Source: Tenggerimyces flavus (GTDB lineage Bacteria; Actinomycetota; Actinomycetes; Propionibacteriales; Actinopolymorphaceae). Taken from it: a stretch of DNA of 64,000 nt. Under the pieces are notes generated by a model that saw only the letters and a list, made by a program, of their open reading frames with translations, was not told the origin of the DNA and did no database searches. Numbering within the stretch: position 1 is the first letter of the stretch; each line of letters starts with the position of its first letter. The translations under genes were made by a program, and so were the position numbers. The stretch is taken from assembly GCF_016907715.1 (NCBI RefSeq), contig NZ_JAFBCM010000001.1:7068001-7132000 (forward strand), given 5' to 3'. Below, one piece after another: positions 10,326 to 19,412 of this stretch.

Positions 10326-13300
10326 GACGCCCAGCACGCCCTTGAGGTAGTGCTCCTTCACCTCGGCCGCTGACAACGCGTGGTCGTAGATCGCGACCTC
10401 GTCCATCGAGCCAGCCAACCTCGTCGCGGCGTCGTCACCTCGGGCGCCGAGCTTGACCGTCGCGACCCCGTCGGTCGGGTTGCCCGCCGCGGAAACGACG
10501 GCCTCGAGCTCGCCGTCGAGGTAGAGCCGCTTCTCGGTCGCGTTCGACGTCGCGACGACGTGGTGCCACTCGTCCGGCGTCACGTTCGTCTTGCCGTTGG
10601 CCGTGGCCACGATGACGGTCCCGTTCATCACGAGGAACTGCAGCTTCCGCAGGTGCAGCATCCGCAGCGCGATGCCGTTGCGGGCGGGTGCGTCGTACTT
10701 CTCGAACAGTCCCTGTTGGTAGCCCTTCGGGATCTTGAACCAGCCCTCGAACGACGTCGGCACCGTCGTCGGCGTCACGGGCGGAACGTCCGGCAGCTCG
10801 ACGTAGCCGCCCGTCAGCCGCGTCGCCCGGTCGGCGTCGCCGGCGATCGCGCCCGGTTCGCCGCGCGTCGCGGTGCCGCGGACGGTCCCGGTGGTCCCAT
10901 ACGGCGAGCTGTCCGCCGCCGACGTGCTCCCCGACGGCTCGCCCAGCCGCCAATACCCGGTCGGCCGGTCACCCCGGACGAGGTCGGCGTAGGCCTCCGC
11001 GACCGGCCGCGCGATCTCGATCGTCGTGGAGAAGGTACCCTCCGGGCCCGAGGCCGGAGTTGTGCGGAACGTCAAGGTGTGCTTGCCCACCGCGGCGGTG
11101 GCCGAGATGGAAGCGGTGACCCGCACTTTGGGATGGACCAGTTTCCCGTTGCTGGCAAGGGCAAAGGGTGTGGCCGGCGCCGTGACGCCGGGCGTGCTGC
11201 TCGCCAAGGTGAGCGAACCGTCGACGACCCCACCGCCCAGCGTCTCCATCGTCACATCGAACGCGACCTGCTGTCCGGGCTGGAACACCTTGCGACCCGG
11301 GTCCACGCGCACTGGCTCGGCCTGGTCCCGCCGCGCTGCGGCGACGGTCTCGTACGTCCCGCGAACGGCCACCTGCCCCGTCACCACACCAAGGTCGACC
11401 GTGTCACCGGAGACCGGACGCGCCTGCCCGTTCACCGTTGCCGATGCCAGCCGGTGCCCCGCGGGAGCCCGCAAGGAGAAGAGGACCTTCTGTGGTGCGG
11501 CACCGGCCCGCGACGGCAGCGTGACGTCCGCGGTGACGGTGTTCGAAGCGAGTTGCGACTCGATCTCGTACGACACCGGCCCGAACTTCGTCGGCAGGTC
11601 GGTCACCGCGATCCGCTTGCCGTTCGCCAGCCAACCGCGCGGCGTTGCCGGCGTGAGCCGCAGCGTCGTAGGCATCCCGTCGGCGGCGAGATCCTCACGG
11701 ACGAGCATCAGCCGCAGAGCCTCGAGGTAGGTCGCGTTGTTCGCCGACAACGGTGGGAAGTACTGCGTGCGGTAGTACTCGCCGATCTCCGGACAGCTCG
11801 ACACCGTGACGCCCTCGCCGCCGACGAATGTGTGCGGCGTCAGGTCGTGCGCGAGCTTGCCGTAGAAGTTGAGGATCAGCCGATCGGTTTCCTCGTTGTC
11901 GGCGAGGAATCGCACGCGCGAGTAGCCGTACTGCTCGTCGACGCCGGTCGTCCGGTAGCCGGGCGGTGAGCCGCCGAACTGGTTCGCGTTCTCCAGGTAG
12001 CAGATGCCGGGGTCGACACCCATGAGGTTGAACCTCGTGAGACCGAGGAATGTCGCGCCGTGGTTGTAAAGGTACTTCAGCATTCCCTTCGCCTGCGTGC
12101 TTCCTGGTTCCCAGAGTCCGGTCGCGAGGAAGTACGGGATGATGAGGTTCCAGTAGCTGCCCAACGTGGTCGCCGAGATCTGGTCGTACGGCGCCGGCGC
12201 ATCCTCGTCGAGCAGGCTGATCGGGACGAAGATCGAACCGTCCGGCAGCGTCGTCTGCGACTGGGTGATGGCCGCCCGAAGTGAGGCGGCGTGCTCGTTC
12301 GCCTCGCTGGTGAACGCGTTCGCCTCCGTGGTGCGTCCCATCCGCCGCAGCGCGATGCCCATATCGCGCATGCCGCGCCAGCCCTCGGCCTGGTGGTGGA
12401 TGCCGTAGATCTCGTCGTCGATGTCGGAGGCGTATCTGGCCTTGGCCAGGAGGCCGTTCGGGTCGGCGTCACGCTGGTCGCGGAAGTCCGCGAGGTAAGA
12501 CTGCAACGTGGCGAGGTTGTCGAGCACGTAGTCGGCGTCACCGGTGAGCAGGTAGTGCGACGCGGCGCTCTGCAGCTTGAACCCCTTCTCCCAGCTGCGG
12601 AAGAAGGTCGCCTGCTGACCGCGGCGCAGGATCTCCTCGAGGTTGGTGCGGAAGTCCGTGGCGTAGCCGAACTCGCCGAGCACCTGTACCGACGCCGACA
12701 CCTCGGGGACGAAGGCGAACTCGTTCGTCGTGCCCTCGTACGGGTTGCCGATGCTCTGCTGCCAGCCCATGACGAGGTTCTGGATGAGGAGGTTGCGCAT
12801 CGCATCCATCGCGTACGGCTCGGGCACCTCGACGGTCGCGCCGCCGGCGAGCTGGCCGTTCCAGTACGACGCGATCGCCGTCTTGGCCGCGTCGTACGCG
12901 GCGGGTGTGACGGCGAAGGCGCCGAGGTTGGCGGGAGTGTTCGGCAGGACGAGGTTGACGGTCGTACCGGCTGCGGTCGCCTGGACGGGAAGGGTGAGCG
13001 TTGACGCCGACCAGGTCGCGCCGGCGCCGCTCCACGCGAGGTACGTCGTCGCGCCGCTGGCGATCCGGTTGCCGGTGAGCGTCGCGGTGTTCACGCCGGA
13101 GCCGACGAGGCCGACCCGCAGCTGTTTGGCTGCATTGCCTCGTGCGGTGAAGCGGACGTGGCTGACGAGCTGGCCGTTCAGTCTGGTGACGAAGGCTTCG
13201 CGGTCCCAGCGCACGCCCTGGCTGTCGGTGTAGGACGTGGCGAGGATCGGCAGGTGTCCGCCGGTGAGCTTCGGGTCCTGCAGCCGGGCGATGTCGCTGC

Positions 13301-13754
13301 CGTAGATCTCGTTGCCGCCCCCGACCCGGAACGTCGCCGTCCGCCGCGGCACGTGCAGATCACCGCGGGACCAGTTGGTGAGAATCTGACTGCCGTCGAG
13401 GACATGCAACGCGAAGGCGCGACCGGTCTGCCAGGCCTTGTGGTTCGGCTTGGGATAGGTGAGCGGGAGATAGACCCAGGACGAGTCGGTGAGGACGCGA
13501 TCGGCCTGGTTGGCGGGAACGAGCAGCGGCTCGACGTTCTCGAGAGTAGGCCCCTCCGGCCCGGCGATGAGCTTCTCGCCCCACCGATCGCGCGTCTGCC
13601 AGAGCGCGTCGTCGACGTTGGTGACGTAGTCGCGGGACAACGGAGGCTGGGCCGGCCCAGTCCCATCGGGTCCCGTCCGTGCAGTGGCAGGCTGCGCAAC
13701 GGCGGCACTGACAGCGAGAACGGAGAGGGCAACCACCACGGCGACGCGACGCAT
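10314..13754 (-). CDS. Secreted glycosidase-like protein with C-terminal LamG domain
   Basis: 1146 residues from ATG 13754, which has GGGGAG six bases upstream; a longer frame from 13823 lacks such a site and would put charged residues before the signal peptide. Signal peptide: MRRVAVVVALSVLAVSAAVA followed by QPATARTG. The centre (about residues 310-750) has the alternating helical hairpins of six-hairpin glycosidases (LLIQNLVMGWQQSIGNPYEG, SHYLLTGDADYVLDNL, DIDDEIYGIHHQAEGWRGM). A beta-rich linker follows, and from about residue 930 a laminin-G/concanavalin-like domain (GYWRLGEPSGS, GWFKIPKGYQQGLFEKYDA, DEVAIYDHALSAAEV). It probably acts outside the cell on a polysaccharide. Exact glycoside hydrolase family and acid/base residues cannot be assigned. 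It lies near a sugar-uptake operon. Confidence 0.85.
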   Translation of the reverse strand: MRRVAVVVALSVLAVSAAVAQPATARTGPDGTGPAQPPLSRDYVTNVDDALWQTRDRWGEKLIAGPEGPTLENVEPLLVPANQADRVLTDSSWVYLPLTYPKPNHKAWQTGRAFALHVLDGSQILTNWSRGDLHVPRRTATFRVGGGNEIYGSDIARLQDPKLTGGHLPILATSYTDSQGVRWDREAFVTRLNGQLVSHVRFTARGNAAKQLRVGLVGSGVNTATLTGNRIASGATTYLAWSGAGATWSASTLTLPVQATAAGTTVNLVLPNTPANLGAFAVTPAAYDAAKTAIASYWNGQLAGGATVEVPEPYAMDAMRNLLIQNLVMGWQQSIGNPYEGTTNEFAFVPEVSASVQVLGEFGYATDFRTNLEEILRRGQQATFFRSWEKGFKLQSAASHYLLTGDADYVLDNLATLQSYLADFRDQRDADPNGLLAKARYASDIDDEIYGIHHQAEGWRGMRDMGIALRRMGRTTEANAFTSEANEHAASLRAAITQSQTTLPDGSIFVPISLLDEDAPAPYDQISATTLGSYWNLIIPYFLATGLWEPGSTQAKGMLKYLYNHGATFLGLTRFNLMGVDPGICYLENANQFGGSPPGYRTTGVDEQYGYSRVRFLADNEETDRLILNFYGKLAHDLTPHTFVGGEGVTVSSCPEIGEYYRTQYFPPLSANNATYLEALRLMLVREDLAADGMPTTLRLTPATPRGWLANGKRIAVTDLPTKFGPVSYEIESQLASNTVTADVTLPSRAGAAPQKVLFSLRAPAGHRLASATVNGQARPVSGDTVDLGVVTGQVAVRGTYETVAAARRDQAEPVRVDPGRKVFQPGQQVAFDVTMETLGGGVVDGSLTLASSTPGVTAPATPFALASNGKLVHPKVRVTASISATAAVGKHTLTFRTTPASGPEGTFSTTIEIARPVAEAYADLVRGDRPTGYWRLGEPSGSTSAADSSPYGTTGTVRGTATRGEPGAIAGDADRATRLTGGYVELPDVPPVTPTTVPTSFEGWFKIPKGYQQGLFEKYDAPARNGIALRMLHLRKLQFLVMNGTVIVATANGKTNVTPDEWHHVVATSNATEKRLYLDGELEAVVSAAGNPTDGVATVKLGARGDDAATRLAGSMDEVAIYDHALSAAEVKEHYLKGVLGVRLP

Positions 13755-14039
13755 GCGCGACTCCCCAGGACGAGATGGAAAAGGTGCGGCCCAGTATGAA
13801 GGTCGCTTCTTCACGTCCGTCAAGGCTTCGACACCAAAGCGCCAGCCGCGCGCCAGCGCATCACCTCCCGTGCCAGGGCATTTCGGACTCCTTTACGCAG
13901 AACGGACAATCCGATCCCAGCTGACCCAGGAACAGTGAGCGGCAGATCTTCGTTCATCGTGCGCGAATCGGCGGATCGTCCACCCTCCAACGTCAAGGCT
14001 TCCTTGACGCGGCCATGGCCGACAGTGCCCGCAGAAAGC

Positions 14040-15083
14040 TCAGAAGCTCAGTACGACCTGCAACGCGTCGTCGGGGGTCTTGTCGAGCAGGTCGAACATC
14101 GCCGCCGCGTCGGTGAGGGGGCGGACGTGGGACACGAGGGGCGTCAGCTGGAGACGGCCGTCGATCGCGAGCCCGAGGACCGTGGTGTTGAGCCGGTACC
14201 GGTCCCAGCGATGGGCCAGCGCCGGGGCGACTCCGGAGATCTGGGACGACACCACCGAGACGCGGTTGAGGTGGAACTCCTCCCCCAGCCGCAGCCCGAC
14301 CGCATCGCCCGGAACGAGGCCAGCCGCGACGACGCGTGAGCTGTACGCAGTCGCCCGGATCGCCTCGTGCAACGCCCGGGCGTTGCCGCTGACCTCGATC
14401 GCGACGTCGGCACCGCGCGCACCGGTGAGGTCGCGGATTCGTTCGGCGACCTCGCCCTCGCGTGCGTCGAGTGTGACGTCCGCACCGAGCTCGCGGGCAA
14501 GGGCCAACCGAGACGGGATCAGGTCGACACCGACGACGCGGGCCCCGTTCAACCGAGCCAGCTGGGCGACGTTCTGCCCGAGCACTCCGAGGCCGAAGAC
14601 CGCCACGGTCTCGCCGACGTGGATGTCCGCGTCGAGCACGACGTTGAGGCCCACCGCACCGATGTGGCTGAACACTCCGATCAGTGGATCGGCGTCGTCG
14701 GGCAGGACGCGGGCCGCGGCGTGCTCCGCCGCGACCACAGCGGACGAACGGTGTCCCCAGGTCCCCCACACGCGTTGTCCGACGCGGACCTGCGTGACCC
14801 CGAGTCCCAGCTCGGCGATGGTGCCGACCTCCTCGTACCCGCTGTTCGACACCGGGTACGGGAACTGCGCCTCCCCCGCCACGAGCAGTCGCCGTTCGCT
14901 GTCCCAGCGCTGCTCGAGGTAGCGGTTCGTCCCGCGGTAGTACGTCATCTCGGTGCCCGCGGAGATCCCGGAATACAGGGTGCGCAGGCGCACCTCGCCC
15001 TCGCCGAGCGCGGCTTCGGGCTCCGACCCGATCGACACCACGCCGGGTGCGTCGAACCGCATTACGAGGCTTTCGTCAACCAT
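14040..15083 (-). CDS. Zinc-type alcohol/polyol dehydrogenase (MDR superfamily)
   Basis: 347 residues from ATG 15083 with GGAG eight bases upstream; a frame from 15116 would overlap the upstream gene more and has no site. Medium-chain dehydrogenase layout: N-terminal GroES-like part (LYSGISAGTEM, GYEEVGTI, VGQRVWGTWGHRSS) and a Rossmann part with GLGVLGQNVAQLARLNG binding NAD(P). The GETVAVFGLGVLGQ and GADVAIEVSGNARALHEA stretches are typical of sugar or polyol dehydrogenase-like members; the canonical structural zinc cysteines are absent. It overlaps the stop of the isomerase by eight bases, so the two form one operon divergent from the sugar ABC importer. A damaged second copy of the C-terminal half lies at 31214. 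Confidence 0.88.
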   Translation of the reverse strand: MVDESLVMRFDAPGVVSIGSEPEAALGEGEVRLRTLYSGISAGTEMTYYRGTNRYLEQRWDSERRLLVAGEAQFPYPVSNSGYEEVGTIAELGLGVTQVRVGQRVWGTWGHRSSAVVAAEHAAARVLPDDADPLIGVFSHIGAVGLNVVLDADIHVGETVAVFGLGVLGQNVAQLARLNGARVVGVDLIPSRLALARELGADVTLDAREGEVAERIRDLTGARGADVAIEVSGNARALHEAIRATAYSSRVVAAGLVPGDAVGLRLGEEFHLNRVSVVSSQISGVAPALAHRWDRYRLNTTVLGLAIDGRLQLTPLVSHVRPLTDAAAMFDLLDKTPDDALQVVLSF

Positions 15084-15897
15084 GCTGAGCACTCCGCTCG
15101 ACATTGCGCAGAACACGGACCGCTGCCGGCAACACCATCGTCGGCGGACCCGACAGCCGGCACTCGAACGCGCTCCAGCCTTCGTACCCCGACGCCACCA
15201 GCGCCTGGTACGTCGCCGCCCAGTCGACGTGCCCCGCGCCCGGCTCCAGCCGGTTGGAGTCGGACACCTGCACGTGCCCGAGGAGCGGACCGACGTTCTG
15301 CAACGCCGCTGGAGGATCCGTCTCCTCGATGTTCATGTGGTACGTGTCCGCGACCACCCGGACGGACGGCAGACCGACGGCGTCGCAGAGCTCCATCGCC
15401 TGCGCGAGCGTGTTGACCATGTGGTCCTCGTAGCGGTTCAACGGCTCGAGGCAGAGCAGGACGCCCTCGGACTGGGCGTGCTCGCCGAGCCGCCGGAGCC
15501 CGTCGAGCAGCACCTCGCGGTCCTCCTCCGGTGAGCGCGGTGGCTCGTACGGCGGCAGCCGACGGGAGAACATCGCGTACGACGCCGGCGTCATCGCGAC
15601 CCGCCCACCGAGCTCGGCCATCACGCTGAGCTGCGACGACAGCTGCCGGATCGCGTCCTCGCGCTTGTCCCGGTCGAAGTCGCCGAGGAAGTGCAGCATC
15701 TGCACGCACACGGTCGGCATCGGGACACCGTTCGCGGCCGCGCGCCGAAGCTCGGGCAACCGGGCCTCGAACGCCAGGTCACCCGGCCCGAGCAACTCGA
15801 TGCCGTCGAAGCCAGCCGCCTGCGCGAAGTCCCACTTCGCCTCCAGCGTGTCTCCGGGCAGCAAGCGTTCCTGACAGCTGAGCTTCCACCCGGCCAC
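15076..15897 (-). CDS. Sugar phosphate isomerase/epimerase (TIM barrel)
   Basis: 273 residues, AP-endonuclease-2-like TIM barrel. Recognisable strands and metal ligands: GFDGIELLGPGDL near the start, LCLEPLNRYEDHMVNT (Glu ligand), VVADTYHMNIEETDP (Asp and His ligands), GHVQVSDSNRLEPGAGHVDW (His) and SAFECRL (Glu). These match the xylose isomerase-like fold family that interconverts ketoses or inosose derivatives. First gene of a two-gene operon with the dehydrogenase, reading away from the ABC importer; probably degrades the imported sugar or polyol. Confidence 0.9.
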   Translation of the reverse strand: MAGWKLSCQERLLPGDTLEAKWDFAQAAGFDGIELLGPGDLAFEARLPELRRAAANGVPMPTVCVQMLHFLGDFDRDKREDAIRQLSSQLSVMAELGGRVAMTPASYAMFSRRLPPYEPPRSPEEDREVLLDGLRRLGEHAQSEGVLLCLEPLNRYEDHMVNTLAQAMELCDAVGLPSVRVVADTYHMNIEETDPPAALQNVGPLLGHVQVSDSNRLEPGAGHVDWAATYQALVASGYEGWSAFECRLSGPPTMVLPAAVRVLRNVERSAQHG

Positions 15898-15949
15898 GTC
15901 GGACCCTCCTCGTCTCCGGCCACCAGAGTATCGCTCAACTCTAGGCGAA

Positions 15950-15971
15950 TTAAGTCTTGTCGTGAGCTTAA
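15950..15971. promoter_or_regulatory. Candidate operator in divergent sugar promoter region
   Basis: TTAAG and CTTAA form an inverted repeat separated by 12 bases in the 192-bp region between the divergent isomerase and ABC operons. It is the only AT-rich dyad there, and a ROK-type repressor is encoded at the end of the ABC operon, so it may be the repressor site. The half-sites are short and the assignment is inferential. Confidence 0.35.
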
Positions 15972-16089
15972 AAGGGGTGTTCTATGTCGGTACTCGTTGA
16001 TCACACGGCCTTGGTGGGGGCGACGCGTCCAACCGTTCGGGTCGAAGCCGCCGTGCCGATAGCGCGAGGAACTCGAAAGGTGCGTGACC

Positions 16090-17493
16090 ATGCGTTCTCC
16101 ACGGATCCGCGCGCTCGGGCTCTCCCTGGCGTTGCCCGTCGTGTTGATAGCCGCCTGCGGCGGCGACGGATCGGGTGGCGGCGGCGAGGGTGGCGGAACC
16201 GCGACCCTCAAGGTCCTCACGGTCGAGGACATCAACGACCGGGTGCAGGCGCAGAAGAAGATCCTCGCGAACTTCACCGCGGCCACCGGCATCAAGGCCG
16301 AGTTGACCGCGGTCGCCGAGGACCAGCTGACCACGACGCTGACATCGGCTGCCGCGGCCGACGACCTGCCGGACATCATCGCGGCGGTCCCGCTCGCCAC
16401 GATCACGCAGCTGCGCACCGACGACCTGCTCGACACCGAGGCCGCGAAGGCGATCGTCGACAGCCTGGGCACGGATACGTTCGCGGCCAGGTCGTTGGAG
16501 CTGACGAAGAACGGTGACGAGCAGCTGTCCGTGCCGAGCGACAGCTGGCCGATGTTGCTGTACTACCGGAAGGACCTGTTCGAGAAGGCCGGTCTGCAGC
16601 CGCCCACGACGTACGCGGCCATCAAGGCCGCCGCCGCGAAGCTGGACCAGGGCGGCACCGCGGGCATCGTCGCCGCTTCGGCGCCGCAGGACACGTTCAC
16701 CCAACAGACGTTCGAACATCTCGCCGTGGCGAACGGCTGCCAGCTCACCGACCGCGAGGCGATCGCGCTCGACAGCGGCAACTGCGCCGAGACGTTGCGC
16801 TTCTACTCCGACCTGATCCGCGAGCACTCCGTCGCCGGCAACCAGGACGCGGACACCACGCGCGCCGCGTACTTCTCCGGTCGCGCTGGGATGATCCTGT
16901 GGTCGTCGTTCCTGCTGGACGAGCTCGCCGGTCTGCGCAACGACGCGATGCCTAACTGCCCGGAGTGCAAGACGGACAAGACGTTCCTCGTGAAGAACAC
17001 GGGCATCGTGTCGAACCTGCAAGGACCACAGGGTTCTGAGCCGGCGACGTTCGGTGAGGTCGTGTCGTTCGCGGTCCTCCAGGACGCGGCGACCGACGAG
17101 GCCAAGCAGCTCGTCGAGTACCTCATGAGCGACGGGTACGAGGACTGGCTGAAGATCGCGCCGGAGGGCAAGGTCCCCACCCGTTCGGGTACGAAGGACG
17201 CGGCCAACAGCTATCGCGAGGCCTGGCAGGCGATGGACTCTGGCGTCGACACTAAGGCACCGCTCGCCGACTTCTACGACGCCGCGACGCTGGAGGCCGT
17301 CCAGGGCGGTCTCGACGGCTTCACCCGGTGGGGCTTCGGGCAGGGTTCGGGCGAGCTCGCCGCCGCGGTGGGCGGTCAGTTCATCGTTCCGAAGGCGCTG
17401 TCGGAGCTGATCACGTCCGGTGGCGATCCCGCCCAGGTCGCCAAGGGCGTGGCGAAAGAAACGACGACCCTCAAGGAAGAGCTCGGCTTCTGA
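16090..17493 (+). CDS. Sugar ABC transporter substrate-binding lipoprotein
   Basis: 467 residues. Lipoprotein signal ending in LIAAC, followed by a Gly-rich spacer and the extracellular solute-binding family 1 fold (TLKVLTVEDINDRVQAQKKI, VPSDSWPMLLYYRKDLFEKA, FSGRAGMILWSSF). ATG 16090 is preferred over GTG 16084 because GAAAGG lies nine bases before it. It delivers a sugar, sugar alcohol or oligosaccharide to the two permeases that follow. No ATPase gene is in the operon, so a shared MsiK-type ATPase encoded elsewhere is expected, as is common in actinomycetes. Confidence 0.93.
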   Translation: MRSPRIRALGLSLALPVVLIAACGGDGSGGGGEGGGTATLKVLTVEDINDRVQAQKKILANFTAATGIKAELTAVAEDQLTTTLTSAAAADDLPDIIAAVPLATITQLRTDDLLDTEAAKAIVDSLGTDTFAARSLELTKNGDEQLSVPSDSWPMLLYYRKDLFEKAGLQPPTTYAAIKAAAAKLDQGGTAGIVAASAPQDTFTQQTFEHLAVANGCQLTDREAIALDSGNCAETLRFYSDLIREHSVAGNQDADTTRAAYFSGRAGMILWSSFLLDELAGLRNDAMPNCPECKTDKTFLVKNTGIVSNLQGPQGSEPATFGEVVSFAVLQDAATDEAKQLVEYLMSDGYEDWLKIAPEGKVPTRSGTKDAANSYREAWQAMDSGVDTKAPLADFYDAATLEAVQGGLDGFTRWGFGQGSGELAAAVGGQFIVPKALSELITSGGDPAQVAKGVAKETTTLKEELGF

Positions 17494-17505
17494 CCGGACG
17501 TTCGC

Positions 17506-18528
17506 ATGGCCGCACCGCCTACCACCACAGGGCCGAGCAAGGCATCGCGATCCGGCGGGACCCCTTCGGGTAGGGGTTCCGCCGGGCGGCGGCCGCCGAC
17601 GCTGCGCGAACGTGACGCCCGCAGTGGTCTGCTGCTGATCTCACCGACGCTGATCATCGTCGTGGTGGTCGTGGTCGTACCGCTCGCGTGGTCGGCGCTG
17701 ATCGCGTTCCAACGCATGCGGCTCATCAACGTCGGCCGCACGGGTCTGTTCGATGACCTGACGCTGCGGAACTTCGTCACGGTCTTCTCCAGCGACGCAC
17801 TCTGGTCGAGCCTCGGCACCACGGTGTTCTACACGGTGGGGTCGACGTTCCTCGCGATCGTGCTCGGGCTTGTGGCGGCGCTGCTGGTGCGGCGGCCGTT
17901 CCGTGGTCGTACGTTCGTCCGCGCGGCGATGCTGATCCCGTACGTCGCGCCGGTCGTGGCGGCGACGTTCGTATGGCGGGTGATGCTCAACCCGGAGTTC
18001 GGTATCATCAACACCTGGGGCACGCGGCTGTTCGGGTGGGACGATCCGGTCGCGTTCCTCTCGCAAGCTCGCGCCGACGTCTCCTTTCTGGGGTTGGAGA
18101 TTCCGATCCCCGTCGCGCTGCTGACGGTGATCGCGTTCGAGGGGTGGCGGAACTTCCCGTTCGCGTTCTTGTTCATCCTCGCTCGGCTGTCGGCGTTGTC
18201 GGACGAGGTCGAGGAGGCGGCGATCGTGGACGGCGCCACGCCGCTGCAGCGGTTCCGGTACATCGTGCTGCCGCAGCTGATGCCGGTGATCGCGGTGCTG
18301 GTCGTGCTGCGGTTCATCTGGACGTTCAACGAGTTCGACAGCATCTTCCTGCTCACCGGCGGCACGGCCGGCACGAACGTGGTGAGCGTGCGGGTCTACG
18401 AGCTGCTGACCGTCCAACGCAACGTTGGCGGGGCCGCTGCGCAGTCGGTGTTCCTCGCGCTCGTTCTCCTCGTACTGGTGGGGACGTATCTGCTGGTGGT
18501 CCGGAAACGGGGAGGGCAGCAACTGTGA
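17506..18528 (+). CDS. Sugar ABC transporter permease, MalF/UgpA type
   Basis: 340 residues. Six membrane segments after a short Ser/Gly-rich cytoplasmic N-terminus (LLISPTLIIVVVVVVVPLAW is the first). The EAA loop that docks the ATPase is visible as EEAAIVDGATPLQRFRYIVL. Starts 12 bp after the binding protein and overlaps the second permease by four bases (GTGA), so it is translationally coupled. Confidence 0.94.
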   Translation: MAAPPTTTGPSKASRSGGTPSGRGSAGRRPPTLRERDARSGLLLISPTLIIVVVVVVVPLAWSALIAFQRMRLINVGRTGLFDDLTLRNFVTVFSSDALWSSLGTTVFYTVGSTFLAIVLGLVAALLVRRPFRGRTFVRAAMLIPYVAPVVAATFVWRVMLNPEFGIINTWGTRLFGWDDPVAFLSQARADVSFLGLEIPIPVALLTVIAFEGWRNFPFAFLFILARLSALSDEVEEAAIVDGATPLQRFRYIVLPQLMPVIAVLVVLRFIWTFNEFDSIFLLTGGTAGTNVVSVRVYELLTVQRNVGGAAAQSVFLALVLLVLVGTYLLVVRKRGGQQL

Positions 18529-19412
18529 GCACGTACAACGCTCCCTGGACGCGCGACCGGGTCGAACGTTCGGTCCTCCGGGTGCTGCGGTGGGTGGGCA
18601 TCGCGTTCTTCCTGGTGATCACGCTCGTGCCCTTCTACTACATGGTGATGCTGTCGCTGCGGCCCATCCAGGACCTGTTGCTGCGGCCCGGCTCGTTGTT
18701 CGTGGAGCTCGGCAACATCACGTTCTCGACGTACCGTGAGGTGCTCGCGCCGGTTTCCTCAGGTGGGCAAGGGTTCCTCGGGTTCCTGCGCAACAGTCTG
18801 CTCGTCGCGGGGTCGTCCATGCTGCTGGCGTTGGCCATCGCGATCCCCGGCGCGTACGCCGTGAGCCGGCTGCCGTTCGTCGGGCGGCGGCAGGTGAGCG
18901 CGCTGTTCCTCGCCGTGTACCTGTTCCCCGGCATCGTTCTGGCGATCCCGATGTTCGTCGTGCTGACTCGGCTGCAGCTGCGCGGCTCGTTGATCGGGCT
19001 CGTGCTCGTGTACATCGCGCAGACCGTGCCGGTGGCCGTGTACACACTGCGGAACTACTTCGCGACGATCCCGGAGAGCATCGAGGAGGCCGGCCTCATC
19101 GACGGGCTCGGCCGGCTCGGGGTGATCCGCCGGATCAGTCTGCCGCTGGCGCTGCCGTCGATCATGGCGACGGGCATCTTCGTGTTCATGATCGCGTGGA
19201 ACGAGTTCCTGTTCGCGCTGCTGTTCCTGGTCGACCGGCGGGAGCAGTGGACGGTCTCGTTGGGGCTCTCGCAGCTGTCCGGATCGGTCGAGGTGTCGAC
19301 GACCGTGCTCATGGCGGGATCGGTGGTCATTACGATTCCGATCGTGGTCCTCTTCTTCCTCACCGAGCGGCTCCTGACCGAGGGCCTCACGAGCGGCGCG
19401 GAAAAGGGATGA
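18525..19412 (+). CDS. Sugar ABC transporter permease, MalG/UgpE type
   Basis: 295 residues from GTG 18525, inside the stop of the upstream permease; a longer open frame from 17973 is only read-through of the upstream gene's shadow frame. Six membrane segments (VGIAFFLVITLVPFYYMVML first), EAA loop EEAGLIDGLGRLGVIRRISL. Pairs with the MalF-type permease to form the channel. Its stop overlaps the ROK regulator start (ATGA). Confidence 0.94.
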   Translation: MSTYNAPWTRDRVERSVLRVLRWVGIAFFLVITLVPFYYMVMLSLRPIQDLLLRPGSLFVELGNITFSTYREVLAPVSSGGQGFLGFLRNSLLVAGSSMLLALAIAIPGAYAVSRLPFVGRRQVSALFLAVYLFPGIVLAIPMFVVLTRLQLRGSLIGLVLVYIAQTVPVAVYTLRNYFATIPESIEEAGLIDGLGRLGVIRRISLPLALPSIMATGIFVFMIAWNEFLFALLFLVDRREQWTVSLGLSQLSGSVEVSTTVLMAGSVVITIPIVVLFFLTERLLTEGLTSGAEKG

